DNA of 64,000 nucleotides from an uncultured Polaribacter sp. GTDB taxonomy: Bacteria > Bacteroidota > Bacteroidia > Flavobacteriales > Flavobacteriaceae. The position numbers and the translations under genes were made by a program. The first letter of the stretch is position 1; every line of letters starts with the position of its first letter. This document shows positions 36,707 to 45,944 of the stretch, one piece after another. The notes under the pieces are model-generated. The model was not told the origin of the DNA and made no database searches. It saw nothing but the letters and a program-made list of their open reading frames with translations. The DNA is taken from positions 496,001 through 560,000 of the forward strand of contig CANMHT010000002.1 of the NCBI GenBank assembly GCA_947497755.1, in the 5' to 3' direction.

Positions 36707-37234
36707 TTAAATTGTAAAATCTCCGTTAGTTTTATGTTCACTATTTTGGTAGCGTTCTATACATTTATCTAAGATTTCGTATGCTTCATCAGCATCTCCC
36801 CAACCACCAACATCAACTTTTTTCTTTTCTAAATCTTTATATACTTGGAAGAAGTGTGTGATTTCTTCTTTACGGTGAGGATTTAAGTCTGTAATATCGT
36901 TGTATTTATTCCAAATAGGATCAGAAACTGGAATACAAACAATTTTTTCATCTGGTCCTTTTTCATCAGCCATATGGAAAACTCCAATTGGTTTTACTTC
37001 CATAACACACATTGGAAATGTAGGTTCTGTACCTAAAACTAATACATCTAATGGGTCTCCATCTAAAGCTAAAGTTTCTGGAATAAAACCATAGTCTCCT
37101 GGGTACATCATTGATGAAAATAACATTCTGTCGAAACGAATTTTACCTAAGTCAAAATCGTATTCATATTTATTTCTGCTTCCTTTTGGTATTTCAATTA
37201 AAACATCTACTGTTTTTCTTTCTTTTGCAGTCAT
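36707..37234 (-). CDS. ppa: Inorganic pyrophosphatase (soluble, family I)
   Basis: 175 aa. The family motif is DGDPLDVLVL, with EIPKGSRNKYEYD at the N-terminus and PGDYGFIPETLALDGD in between, placing the metal-binding Asp residues as expected. It hydrolyses pyrophosphate to phosphate in the cytoplasm. It is next to the energy-conserving membrane pyrophosphatase, so the cell encodes both ways to remove pyrophosphate. A TACTTTTG element lies 24 bp upstream of its start. Confidence 0.97.
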   Translation of the reverse strand: MTAKERKTVDVLIEIPKGSRNKYEYDFDLGKIRFDRMLFSSMMYPGDYGFIPETLALDGDPLDVLVLGTEPTFPMCVMEVKPIGVFHMADEKGPDEKIVCIPVSDPIWNKYNDITDLNPHRKEEITHFFQVYKDLEKKKVDVGGWGDADEAYEILDKCIERYQNSEHKTNGDFTI

Positions 37235-37257
37235 TTCTTTAATTTTTATTCGGACGA

Positions 37258-37265
37258 CAAAAGTA
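37258..37265 (-). promoter_or_regulatory. -7 promoter element of ppa
   Basis: On the minus strand the sequence reads TACTTTTG, matching TAnnTTTG, and ends 24 bp upstream of the ppa ATG. No TTG at ideal spacing. A TAGGCT-TTTG-AGCCTA hairpin lies just upstream (37275-37290), after the DUF5686 gene stop, without a clear T-run. Confidence 0.45.
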
Positions 37266-37311
37266 GTGATATTTTAGGCTTTTGAGCCTATGTTTTTAGG
37301 TTATTTTTTAG

Positions 37312-39825
37312 TTAAAAATTTAAGCCAGTAGTAAATGTTATTCCAGATTTTCTTGCATTAGGAATATTTAGATAATTTCCTCTAAAATTAAAGTCAATTT
37401 GTAGTATTTTAAAAATATTTCCAATTCCAAAACTATACTCGTAATATGGTGTTTTTGAGGGGGTTCTGAAAGTTGTTTGAGATGGATGATTGGTGCTGTT
37501 CAAATCAATATTTCCTTGCGACAAATTTCCAATTACAGATTTGAACCCAACAATCGCTCTTAAATTTAATTTTCTCAGCAACGGAATCCTAGAAAAAATT
37601 CGCCCATTAAAATTATGTTGCATGTGAAATGAGGCATAAGTATCAGTTACAAATTCATAAAAATCCAATTGATTAAATGTGTTGTAATAAGAAAAATAAG
37701 ATTGATTACCTGGTACAGGATTTAGTAATGCTAAAGGAACATTTCCAAATGTTTTTCCTAATTGAATTGAAGTTTTCATTTTTCCAAAACCGCCAATAAA
37801 CCAAGGTTGAGAGTACGAAAAGTGAAGCTTAGAATAATTAAAATCGCTATTTAGAAAACCTTTAATACCTTTTGTATATTGCAAGGTAATATTACGTAGT
37901 CTATCTGCATTGGTATGTGTTTCTACTCCGTGTCCAAGAACTTTTCTACCTGGATAATACGTTGTGGTAAAGATGCTTTCAAATTGATTTATGTTAGATG
38001 AAGTGCCATGAATAGCTTCTGGGTCTTTATAATCTAAACTAAAATTAGGAGAAGCAGAGTGTAAAGACTTGTATGCTTGTGTAAAGTTTATCTCTAAGTT
38101 TTTTAGTGGTTCAGCTTGAAAGTTTACAATGGAGGTTTTTACTTTGGTAAGCTTGTCATTTCCTCCAATTCCAACTAATGATGATGAGCCATTACTTCTA
38201 TTTAGAACAAATAAACTATTCATATTAGAACTCCCAATTTGTTCTATGTCTTCTTTTCTTCCAATAGAAAGAATGAATCTGTTTTTTTGATTAAGTAAAA
38301 ACTTTGCTTGTAAGCCATATTTAAATTTTTGATCTTTAAAACCATAAGCTGTATAGCCTTCTACTCTCCAAGGGTCATTGTATTTAAAGAAGGTTCTTCC
38401 TCCAACTCTTATTCTAGTTCCTTCTACACTATTATGTCCCAATGTAGAAAATAATGGACCATAATCGATATGTAATGGTTTAATTTCGAAGTAACCAGAA
38501 GCTAATGCAGCAGTTATGTTGTATATTTTTTTAAATTTTTTAGTGTTTTTTAAAGTATCTATCATGGTATAGACAGAGGCTTCATCTTTGTTTAGTTTTT
38601 CTAACCGATTTTGTTCCCAAAAAGCAGCATTTTGGTTATAAGCTTGACTATTATCTTTGTATCGATCTTCTTTATAAAACGCTTCCTCTTTTTTAATGTT
38701 AAATTCATAGTTATTATAAAGAGTGGTTCGTTTTCCATATACTCCTTTAGAATTTTTCTTTTTATTTAAAGCAAAATCAGATAAAAAATAATCTCTTTTT
38801 AATAGAAAAACGGAATCATTAACTATGTCATATTCTTGCTCAATATAAATGTCTTTTACCCAATTAATATTTGCATTTTTGGCAACTTTCATATTGATTT
38901 CTTTCACAGCAAAAGTGGTGTCATTTACCCAGAAATCACCAGTAAAGGTTAGTTCATTTTTTCTTCGAGGATAATAAATAATATTGTAACACCATTTATT
39001 GTTGATGTAAGTACTATCAGCTAAATAATAATTGTAATTAGAAACCCCGGTTTCAGATAAAGGGCTGACAAAGCTTTTATAGAACAATTTTATATAGTTA
39101 TCATAAATATTATAATCAGCATATAAGTCATCAATAAAATTTAATACTCCTTGATTGTTATTTAAAGCAGTGTTTTTATTCCCTTTTAAAATTTCTTTTT
39201 CTTTTTTTAGGATGTTATCACCGTATACATCAGAAACAGATTCATTTAAAAAAATAGGTAAATATGTTTTTCCCGTAATGGCAGATGTGTCAACATTGTT
39301 AAAAACAAATTCTACACCTTTAAAAAGTTTTTTCTTTTTAAATTTTTCATCTATCGAATTTAGGTCAAATTCAATCTTTTGATATTTTCTGTATTTATAT
39401 TGCTTAAACTTTTTGAGTCCGTTTACTTTTTTTCGTTTCCATATTTTTTGTAGAATAGCAATTGCAGGATTGTTCTTTTTGGGTTGTTTCCCAGTAACAA
39501 TGATTACTTCTTTTAAAACATTTGAGCTCTCTTTTAAGTTAAAAACTAAATTTGAGTAACTTTTTTTTACAATTTTAAACTCAATAGTTTCGTAACCAAT
39601 AAATGAAATCTCTAAGAATTTAGGATTGGATTTAGTTTCTAATTCAAACTCTCCAAAATCATTAGTTGAAGTACCTATATAAGTATCTTTAAAATATACA
39701 TTAACAAAAGGTAAAGGCTTGTTGTCTTTGTCTACTACTTTCCCTTTAATTTTTACTTGTGCAGTAATTAAGGTTGAAAAAAGCAATAATATCAAAAATC
39801 CAATTTTTCTAAACATATTCGGCAT
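37312..39825 (-). CDS. DUF5686 and carboxypeptidase-like regulatory domain outer-membrane protein
   Basis: 837 aa with a signal peptide (FRKIGFLILLLFSTLITAQ); the start may be the second Met at 39816. The N-terminal 100 residues are a carboxypeptidase-regulatory-like domain as seen in TonB-dependent receptors (KIKGKVVDKDNKPLPFVNVYFKDTYIGTSTNDFGEF). The rest matches the DUF5686 family and ends in beta-barrel-like strands. It has no plug domain, so it is not a classic TonB-dependent receptor. The family is abundant in Bacteroidota; function unknown. The 189 bp upstream up to the pdhB terminator contains nothing else that I can identify. Confidence 0.85.
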   Translation of the reverse strand: MPNMFRKIGFLILLLFSTLITAQVKIKGKVVDKDNKPLPFVNVYFKDTYIGTSTNDFGEFELETKSNPKFLEISFIGYETIEFKIVKKSYSNLVFNLKESSNVLKEVIIVTGKQPKKNNPAIAILQKIWKRKKVNGLKKFKQYKYRKYQKIEFDLNSIDEKFKKKKLFKGVEFVFNNVDTSAITGKTYLPIFLNESVSDVYGDNILKKEKEILKGNKNTALNNNQGVLNFIDDLYADYNIYDNYIKLFYKSFVSPLSETGVSNYNYYLADSTYINNKWCYNIIYYPRRKNELTFTGDFWVNDTTFAVKEINMKVAKNANINWVKDIYIEQEYDIVNDSVFLLKRDYFLSDFALNKKKNSKGVYGKRTTLYNNYEFNIKKEEAFYKEDRYKDNSQAYNQNAAFWEQNRLEKLNKDEASVYTMIDTLKNTKKFKKIYNITAALASGYFEIKPLHIDYGPLFSTLGHNSVEGTRIRVGGRTFFKYNDPWRVEGYTAYGFKDQKFKYGLQAKFLLNQKNRFILSIGRKEDIEQIGSSNMNSLFVLNRSNGSSSLVGIGGNDKLTKVKTSIVNFQAEPLKNLEINFTQAYKSLHSASPNFSLDYKDPEAIHGTSSNINQFESIFTTTYYPGRKVLGHGVETHTNADRLRNITLQYTKGIKGFLNSDFNYSKLHFSYSQPWFIGGFGKMKTSIQLGKTFGNVPLALLNPVPGNQSYFSYYNTFNQLDFYEFVTDTYASFHMQHNFNGRIFSRIPLLRKLNLRAIVGFKSVIGNLSQGNIDLNSTNHPSQTTFRTPSKTPYYEYSFGIGNIFKILQIDFNFRGNYLNIPNARKSGITFTTGLNF

Positions 39826-40014
39826 ATATCAGCAAGGGGCAAAAATTAGTATTAATGTTTAGCTATAAAAATCTTATAGATGAACTATGGTTTTTTATAG
39901 ACTAAAACGGTAATTATTTAACGAAGTTTGGTAGGGTTGAATGAAGCAAACGTTATGTATTTGATTCTAGTATTTTGTCTTTAATTTTTTAATTATTAAA
40001 GTTTAGAGCTAAGA

Positions 40015-40048
40015 AAATCCCTTCCAACATTAAGATTGAAAGGGATTT
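40015..40048 (-). terminator. Terminator of pdhB
   Basis: AAATCCCTT-c-CAA pairs with TTG-a-AAGGGATTT around an 8-nt loop. On the minus strand it lies about 30 bp beyond the pdhB stop. Confidence 0.7.
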
Positions 40049-40079
40049 GTATAAATTTATGTAAAATTTCTAATCTAGA

Positions 40080-41057
40080 TTAGATGTACATTACTTCTTT
40101 TACTGCTTTAACAACATCATTATGGTTTGGTAACCAGGCTTCTAATAAAACAGGAGAATAAGGAGCAGGAGTATCTGCAGTAGTAATTCTCTTAATTGGA
40201 GCATCTAAATAATCAAAAGCTTGATCTTGAACTCTAAATGTAATTTCTGAAGCTACACTTGCAAATGGCCAAGCTTCTTCTAAAATTACCAAACGATTTG
40301 TTTTTCTAACAGATTCTAAGATTGTATTATGATCCATTGGACGAACAGTTCTTAAATCGATAATTTCACAAGAAATATTTTCTTTAGCCAATTCGTCTGC
40401 AGCTTTATAGGCTTCTTTAATAATCTTACCAAAAGAAACAATAGTTACATCACTACCTTCTCTTTTAATATCAGCAACTCCAATTGGTAATACATATTCA
40501 CCTTCTGGAATTTCCATTTTGTCACCATACATTTGTTCAGATTCCATAAAAATAACTGGATCATCATCTCTAATTGCTGCTTTTAATAAACCTTTAGCAT
40601 CATATGGATTAGAAGGTACAATTACTTTTAATCCTGGAGTGTTTGCAAACCAGTTTTCAAAAGCTTGTGAGTGTGTTGCAGCTAATTGCCCTGCAGAAGC
40701 TGTTGGACCTCTAAATACAATTGGACAATTAAATTGTCCTCCAGACATTTGTCTTATTTTGGCTGCATTATTTATAATCTGATCAATTCCAACTAAAGAA
40801 AAGTTGAAGGTCATATACTCAACAATAGGTCTGTTTCCATTCATGGCAGAACCAACTGCTATTCCTCCAAATCCTAATTCGGCAATAGGAGCATCAATAA
40901 CTCTCTTAGCACCAAACTCATCTAACATTCCTTTAGATGCTTTATAAGCACCGTTGTATTCTGCTACTTCTTCACCAATTAAATAAATGCTTTCATCTCT
41001 GCGCATTTCTTCGCTCATGGCTTCACAAATAGCTTCTCTAAATTGTACAGTTTTCAT
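40080..41057 (-). CDS. pdhB: Pyruvate dehydrogenase E1 component beta subunit
   Basis: 325 aa from ATG 41057 (MKTVQFREAICEAMSEEM); the 27 extra residues in the track entry are not family-like. Diagnostic parts are the thiamine-diphosphate Glu region (YLIGEEVAEYNGAYKASKG), GPTASAGQLAATHSQ, PSNPYDAKGLLKAAI, and the C-terminal EEAWPFASVASEITFRVQ. It oxidatively decarboxylates pyruvate as part of the PDH complex; the alpha subunit is not in this window. TACTTTCGCAG upstream resembles a -7 element with one change. A branched-chain keto acid dehydrogenase beta subunit is the alternative but less likely. Confidence 0.92.
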   Translation of the reverse strand: MKTVQFREAICEAMSEEMRRDESIYLIGEEVAEYNGAYKASKGMLDEFGAKRVIDAPIAELGFGGIAVGSAMNGNRPIVEYMTFNFSLVGIDQIINNAAKIRQMSGGQFNCPIVFRGPTASAGQLAATHSQAFENWFANTPGLKVIVPSNPYDAKGLLKAAIRDDDPVIFMESEQMYGDKMEIPEGEYVLPIGVADIKREGSDVTIVSFGKIIKEAYKAADELAKENISCEIIDLRTVRPMDHNTILESVRKTNRLVILEEAWPFASVASEITFRVQDQAFDYLDAPIKRITTADTPAPYSPVLLEAWLPNHNDVVKAVKEVMYI

Positions 41058-41110
41058 ATTTAAATTTACTCTCTTAAACGAACTGCGAAAGTAAGAAAAA
41101 TTTAAGAAAA

Positions 41111-41920
41111 TTAAAGCGTATTTTTTTGTAAAATCCAAACATCTTGTTGTGGTTTATGGTTTTTAATCGAGCCAGCAATATGTTCTAGCACATCAAAACC
41201 ATAAGTTTTACATAACTGCTTAAAAAAGGTTGGAGGTTGATAAGAAGCATATAATCTATTGCCTTCTTTTTTAAATGTATGCTCTATAAGAAGTCCTGCA
41301 TCGAATTTCTTTTGTTCTTTTTTAGTTAGTTTATTTCGGAAACATTTTCCGTGAGTTGTTAAAATAATAATACCACTTTTTTTAGTTACTCGATGTAATT
41401 CTTTGAACCAAAGCTGATGCATTTTTTCTGATAAATGAGTAAAAATGGAGATGCCGTAAATAGCATCAAAAAAGTTTTCTTCAAATTGTAAAGGTGGAGA
41501 AAGTAGATTTTCTTTAATGGTTACATTTTCAATATGTTGTTTGCACCAATTCGTGTACTCTTTATTGTAGTCTGTTCCAAAAACTTTATTGGTTTTATTG
41601 ATGATATTTGGTAAATGTCTTAAAACTCTTCCTGATCCACATCCCCAATCCAAGATATTTTTATGAGAAAAATCCATATATTTTTGAAAGTGATTGATAA
41701 TCCAGTTTGCAGTTTCTTTTCCTCCGAAGTATACCTTATGATAGTCTAAATTAAATGTTTCATACATAAAATAATCATTAGGCATTTTGATTGTAGGATA
41801 TTTTTTTAAGAAAATAGTATTCTTTTTTTTATTTTTAAATTTAATCCTATAGAAGTTTATTTTTTCAAATAAATTGAGTAGAGATAATTTGGAAATGGCT
41901 TTTTTTATAAGTACTTTCAT
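41111..41920 (-). CDS. Class I SAM-dependent methyltransferase
   Basis: 269 aa. The SAM-binding motif I is LDWGCGSGRVLRHLP, followed by VFGTDYNKEY and a typical FDAIYGISIFTHLSEKMHQLWFKELHRVTKKSGIIILTTHG. The substrate is unknown; the basic, hydrophobic N-terminal 40 residues could hold a membrane-associated helix or mark a start that is too early (M46 is an alternative). It lies 53 bp upstream of pdhB on the same strand. Confidence 0.85.
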   Translation of the reverse strand: MKVLIKKAISKLSLLNLFEKINFYRIKFKNKKKNTIFLKKYPTIKMPNDYFMYETFNLDYHKVYFGGKETANWIINHFQKYMDFSHKNILDWGCGSGRVLRHLPNIINKTNKVFGTDYNKEYTNWCKQHIENVTIKENLLSPPLQFEENFFDAIYGISIFTHLSEKMHQLWFKELHRVTKKSGIIILTTHGKCFRNKLTKKEQKKFDAGLLIEHTFKKEGNRLYASYQPPTFFKQLCKTYGFDVLEHIAGSIKNHKPQQDVWILQKNTL

Positions 41921-41957
41921 AGGAAAATAATTTTAACGCAATCTAAAGAAAAATGTT

Positions 41958-42725
41958 ATGAAAAAAGAAAATCTACTACTTGTTTTTACAATTATTATTG
42001 TCAATATGGGATTTTCCCAAACTTATTTTAATACTACAGCCAGTAGTGTAAATTCATCTAATAATATTACCCATTTTGGTTCGCTTTCTCTTGGTACAAT
42101 ATATAATGCTTCAGCTGCTGGTGAAGGGAGGTTGATTGAACTGTATAAGCCTTCGGGACATATTTCAATGCGAATAGGTAATGGTTTTGGTAAATTATCT
42201 TTTGCTATTGCTGGGGCAAATGGAGCGTTTTTTCCAACAGCAAGTACAGGGAATATTATTATAAGAAAACAGGCTACCAATAAGGTTATTTTTTCTTTAA
42301 ATAATACAACAGGTGATGGAAATCATTCATTTGTTTTTGGAGATGATGTAAATAGGAACACTTTAACTATTTTAAATAATGGTAGAGTAGGTATTGGAAC
42401 TTCTTCACCTGATAATGAACTAGCAGTTAAAGGAACTATTCATGCACAAAAAGTAAAAGTAGATTTAAATGGATGGTCAGATTTTGTCTTTAATAAAACA
42501 TATAAACTTCCAACGCTACAAGAAGTTGAAAGACATATCAAAGAGAAAGGACATTTAAAAGACATTCCAAGTGAAAAAGAAGTTGTTAAAAATGGAATTG
42601 ATTTAGGAGAAATGAATGCAAAACTTTTACAAAAAATAGAAGAGTTAATGTTGTATACAATTCAACAACAAAAACAAATTGAAAATCTTCAAAAAGAGAT
42701 AAAGAAACTGAGAAAAAGAAATTAA
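41958..42725 (+). CDS. Secreted protein with tail-fibre-like C-terminus and coiled coil
   Basis: 255 aa with a signal peptide (KENLLLVFTIIIVNMGFSQ). The middle holds GRVGIGTSSPDNELAVKGTI, the repeat-like motif of bacterial proteins resembling phage tail fibres. It is followed by GWSDFVFNKTYKLPTLQEVE and GHLKDIPSEKEVVKNGIDLGEMNAKLLQKIEEL, a conserved flavobacterial C-terminal segment. The last 40 residues form a Lys/Glu/Gln coiled coil (QQQKQIENLQKEIKKLRKR). There is no autocleavage Ser-Lys dyad that I can identify. It begins 16 bp before the subtilase gene, so the two are co-transcribed. Confidence 0.75.
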   Translation: MKKENLLLVFTIIIVNMGFSQTYFNTTASSVNSSNNITHFGSLSLGTIYNASAAGEGRLIELYKPSGHISMRIGNGFGKLSFAIAGANGAFFPTASTGNIIIRKQATNKVIFSLNNTTGDGNHSFVFGDDVNRNTLTILNNGRVGIGTSSPDNELAVKGTIHAQKVKVDLNGWSDFVFNKTYKLPTLQEVERHIKEKGHLKDIPSEKEVVKNGIDLGEMNAKLLQKIEELMLYTIQQQKQIENLQKEIKKLRKRN

Positions 42726-42741
42726 AAAAAAGCTATGAATT

Positions 42742-45033
42742 ATGAAAAAAATAATTTTACCATTGTGTCTGTTTTTCTGTATACATGGTTTTTCACAAAA
42801 AAGTATTGAAGAAGATCTAGATGAAAAAAATGAAAATACTACTCAGCAATTTTCTTTTTATGTTAGAATACCTAATATAAATAATTTGCCAAATGTATTG
42901 TCAAAGTCAAATAATAGAGTTTACTTACATCATAAAAATGCTCAAATACAAACTGTTTTTAATAAATATCATATAAGTGAATTTATACAAGCTTTTCCAA
43001 CAGCAAAAACACATTCCTTAAAAGAAACTTATTTGATAAAATCAAATAGCATCCAATTAATGGATGAATTAAGAAATAGATTTCCTCAAGTTTATACTTT
43101 TGCAGAAAGAACATATGAGAATGTAGAGTTATTAGCAGAGCCAATAATTCCAATATTTTTTACACCTAATGATTATGGCTTAGAAGTTGTACAAACTAAT
43201 TTAGATTTAATAAATGGAAAATTAGCATGGGATTATACTACTGGTAGTTCGAGTGTGGTATTAGGTATTGTTGATACTGAATTTAATGTTAATCATATTG
43301 AACTTGCAGGGACGATATCTTTTTCTGGGATAAATAGTACATTTGAACCTCATGGAACTGGAGTTGCTTCTATTATGGCAGGAAATACAAATAATGGTAT
43401 TGGTTTATCTTCAATAGGTTATAATTGTTTTATAAATGCTTATGCTACTCATAGCATTGGAAATTTCACAAATAATTTAAATCAAATGCTTTTAATGTCT
43501 CAATCAAATATTGAGGTAATAAATGGTAGTTGGGGACAATCTAATTATTTTGTTCAAACACATAAGAATCTTGTTGATGAAATTTATAGTAATGGAACAG
43601 TTTTAATTTTTGCAGCAGGTAATACTCCTAATAATACTACAAATTTTTATCCAGCTGCATATGACAATGTCATTTCAGTTACATCAATACACCATAAAGA
43701 TTTTATGCAACCAGCCTATGACAATAGTGGGAATTTTATAGGTAATGTTTTAAGAAAAAAAGATACTCACGACAGTTCATGGGTTTGGCAACAAAAAAAA
43801 GATGGAAGTCATAATCATACTTATAGTGTCGATATTGCAGCACCAGGTTATGATGTGCCAATATTAGGAGCATTTGGAGTTGGTTATGGTACATCTAATG
43901 GAACTTCAAATGCAGCACCTCAAGTAACTGGAACAATTGGTTTAATGAAATCTGTAAATAATAGCTTATCAGTAGAAGAAATCGTAAGCATTTTAAAAAT
44001 TACTTCTGCTAATATTTACCAAATCCCTGAAAATGCTAATTACATTGATAAATTAGGTGCTGGTAGGTTAGATGCAGGAAAAGCAGTTGAAATGGCTTAT
44101 AAAATGGCACAACCCCAAGATTCTATCATTATTAGTGATAGAGATTTTTATAGAGATTGGACTTTTGTACTAAAAAACGCTCCTTATGGAATTAAAATAG
44201 ATAATGAAATATTTAGAGATTCAATAAAAGTAGATTTTACTGCTAGAAATTTTATTGAATTAGAAAATACTGTTTTAGAGCCTAATAGTTTTGGTTATAC
44301 AAGTTTGTCAATTGATCCTTCGGCTCCATTACCTACGGTTTTAAATAACAATTCTACAAATGTTTTAGCAAGTAATCAATCAAATAATAATAATTTACTT
44401 GGTGATAGTGAATTTATATTTAGTCACTATCTAGTTGATAATGAGAAAGAGGAGGTTAATTTATCTTCTAATGAATCTATTCCAACTATAAAAATAAATT
44501 TAAATAAAGAGAAAAAAGTATTAGAGACAGTAGTAAGTGCATTCTGTAATGGTACTTCGGTTGTTTATAAAGACAAAGGAGAATTCTTAGAAGTTATTAG
44601 TAGAGGAACTACAACTTTAAGCCAATGTAGTAATGATGATAACCGTTTTTTTAAAATAGTTTCTGGTAATGTATATATGCAAAACCCTGCACAAAAAGTA
44701 TACTATTCTTTAACATCAGATAACAAGGGGCTTTGGTTATGGGTAGATGTAAATGAGAAGCTATATTTTACAAGAGAAACTTTAAGTTTAGAAGAACAAT
44801 TATTAAGTAATTTAATTACTGTTTACCCCAACCCGTCTTCTAATTTTATTAATATAGATTCAGGTAATATCAGTTTAAAAATGATTTCAATTATTGATGG
44901 AAAAGGGAATGTTTTAATAAAAAGACGGCACAATTTAAATAATATAGACGTATCGAAACTTGCAAAAGGCTTATATTTTCTTAAAATGACTACTTCAAAA
45001 GTTACAATAACAAAAAAAATAGTAGTAGAATAA
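42742..45033 (+). CDS. Secreted S8 (subtilisin-like) serine protease with T9SS sorting domain
   Basis: 763 aa with a signal peptide (MKKIILPLCLFFCIHGFSQ). The catalytic triad is visible: Asp178 in GIVDTEFNVNH, His204 in PHGTGVASIMAGN, Ser389 in GTSNAAPQVTG, with the oxyanion Asn in FAAGNTPNN. Residues 20-145 look like a propeptide. After a spacer the C-terminus is a T9SS type A sorting domain (ITVYPNPSSNFINIDS ... AKGLYFLKMTTSKVTITKKIVVE). It would be a surface-bound or released protease. It follows the coiled-coil protein by 16 bp. Confidence 0.92.
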   Translation: MKKIILPLCLFFCIHGFSQKSIEEDLDEKNENTTQQFSFYVRIPNINNLPNVLSKSNNRVYLHHKNAQIQTVFNKYHISEFIQAFPTAKTHSLKETYLIKSNSIQLMDELRNRFPQVYTFAERTYENVELLAEPIIPIFFTPNDYGLEVVQTNLDLINGKLAWDYTTGSSSVVLGIVDTEFNVNHIELAGTISFSGINSTFEPHGTGVASIMAGNTNNGIGLSSIGYNCFINAYATHSIGNFTNNLNQMLLMSQSNIEVINGSWGQSNYFVQTHKNLVDEIYSNGTVLIFAAGNTPNNTTNFYPAAYDNVISVTSIHHKDFMQPAYDNSGNFIGNVLRKKDTHDSSWVWQQKKDGSHNHTYSVDIAAPGYDVPILGAFGVGYGTSNGTSNAAPQVTGTIGLMKSVNNSLSVEEIVSILKITSANIYQIPENANYIDKLGAGRLDAGKAVEMAYKMAQPQDSIIISDRDFYRDWTFVLKNAPYGIKIDNEIFRDSIKVDFTARNFIELENTVLEPNSFGYTSLSIDPSAPLPTVLNNNSTNVLASNQSNNNNLLGDSEFIFSHYLVDNEKEEVNLSSNESIPTIKINLNKEKKVLETVVSAFCNGTSVVYKDKGEFLEVISRGTTTLSQCSNDDNRFFKIVSGNVYMQNPAQKVYYSLTSDNKGLWLWVDVNEKLYFTRETLSLEEQLLSNLITVYPNPSSNFINIDSGNISLKMISIIDGKGNVLIKRRHNLNNIDVSKLAKGLYFLKMTTSKVTITKKIVVE

Positions 45034-45034
45034 A

Positions 45035-45060
45035 AATTTACTATGCATGCATAGTAAATT
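45035..45060. repeat. 26-bp perfect palindrome after the subtilase gene
   Basis: AATTTACTATGCA followed by its exact reverse complement TGCATAGTAAATT, starting 2 bp after the stop codon. It could act as a terminator hairpin for the secreted pair, although the downstream run is A rather than T on the plus strand. It could also be a binding site in front of etfB, 62 bp upstream of that start. Confidence 0.6.
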
Positions 45061-45121
45061 GAAAAAAAAACCTTAAATTCGTAGCCATTAAACAATAAAA
45101 AATCTATCTAAATATAGAAAT

Positions 45122-45868
45122 ATGAAAATATTAGTTTGTATCAGTCATGTCCCTGATACCACTTCCAAAATTAATTTTACAGATAATGATGCAAAGTTTG
45201 ATACAAACGGAGTACAATTTGTAATCAATCCTTACGATGAATTTAGTTTAACACGCGCTATGTGGTTTAAAGAAAAACAAGGAGCAACAGTGACTGTTGT
45301 GAATGTTGGTAATGCCACAACAGAACCTACATTACGTAAAGCATTAGCTATTGGAGCAGACAATGCAATTAGAGTAAATGCAGAAGCTACTGATGGGATT
45401 TTTGTTGCAAAACAATTAGCAGAAGTAGTAAAAAATGGTGGTTTTGATTTAGTATTAGCAGGAAGAGAATCTATTGATTATAATGGAGGAATGGTTCCTG
45501 GAATGTTAGCAGGATTATTAGATGCCAATTTTGTAAATGGTTGTACCGGATTAGAAATAGAAGGGTCTACAGCTACAGCAATTAGAGAAATTGACGGAGG
45601 TAACGAAACTGTATCTGCAGAATTGCCATTAGTGATTGCTGGTCAAAAAGGATTGGTAGAAGAAAAAGATTTAAGGATTCCGAATATGAGAGGAATTATG
45701 ATGGCTAGAAAAAAGCCTTTAAATGTTGTTGAACCTGTAGATGCATCAGCAAATACATCAACAGCAACTTTTGAAAAACCTGCAGCAAAAGGAGCAGTAA
45801 AATTAATAGACGCTGATAATGTAGATGAGTTAATTAACTTATTACATAACGAAGCAAAAGTAATCTAA
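45122..45868 (+). CDS. etfB: Electron transfer flavoprotein beta subunit
   Basis: 248 aa. Family blocks are ILVCISHVPDTTSKINFTD at the N-terminus, FVINPYDEFSLTRAMWFKEK, LVLAGRESIDYNGGMVPGMLA and ELPLVIAGQKGLVEEKDLRIPNMRGIMMARKKPL, the last being the subunit-interaction/recognition loop with the AMP region nearby. With EtfA it passes electrons from acyl-CoA dehydrogenases to the quinone pool. The etfA gene starts 76 bp downstream. Confidence 0.97.
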   Translation: MKILVCISHVPDTTSKINFTDNDAKFDTNGVQFVINPYDEFSLTRAMWFKEKQGATVTVVNVGNATTEPTLRKALAIGADNAIRVNAEATDGIFVAKQLAEVVKNGGFDLVLAGRESIDYNGGMVPGMLAGLLDANFVNGCTGLEIEGSTATAIREIDGGNETVSAELPLVIAGQKGLVEEKDLRIPNMRGIMMARKKPLNVVEPVDASANTSTATFEKPAAKGAVKLIDADNVDELINLLHNEAKVI

Positions 45869-45944
45869 TCAAAAAAAATAATACAAAATACGCTAGTTCA
45901 ATATGCTAGTACATTTTTGTTATAAGATAAAAATCTAAAAAAAT

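Noticed and set aside
37275-37290. TAGGCT-TTTG-AGCCTA hairpin as a terminator of the DUF5686 gene
   Set aside because: It lies downstream on the minus strand but is followed by AAAAT rather than a T-run, so I left it as a mention only.
41058-41138. N-terminal extension of pdhB
   Set aside because: Phe/Tyr/Ser-rich residues before MKTVQF do not match E1 beta subunits; 325 aa from 41057 is the normal length.
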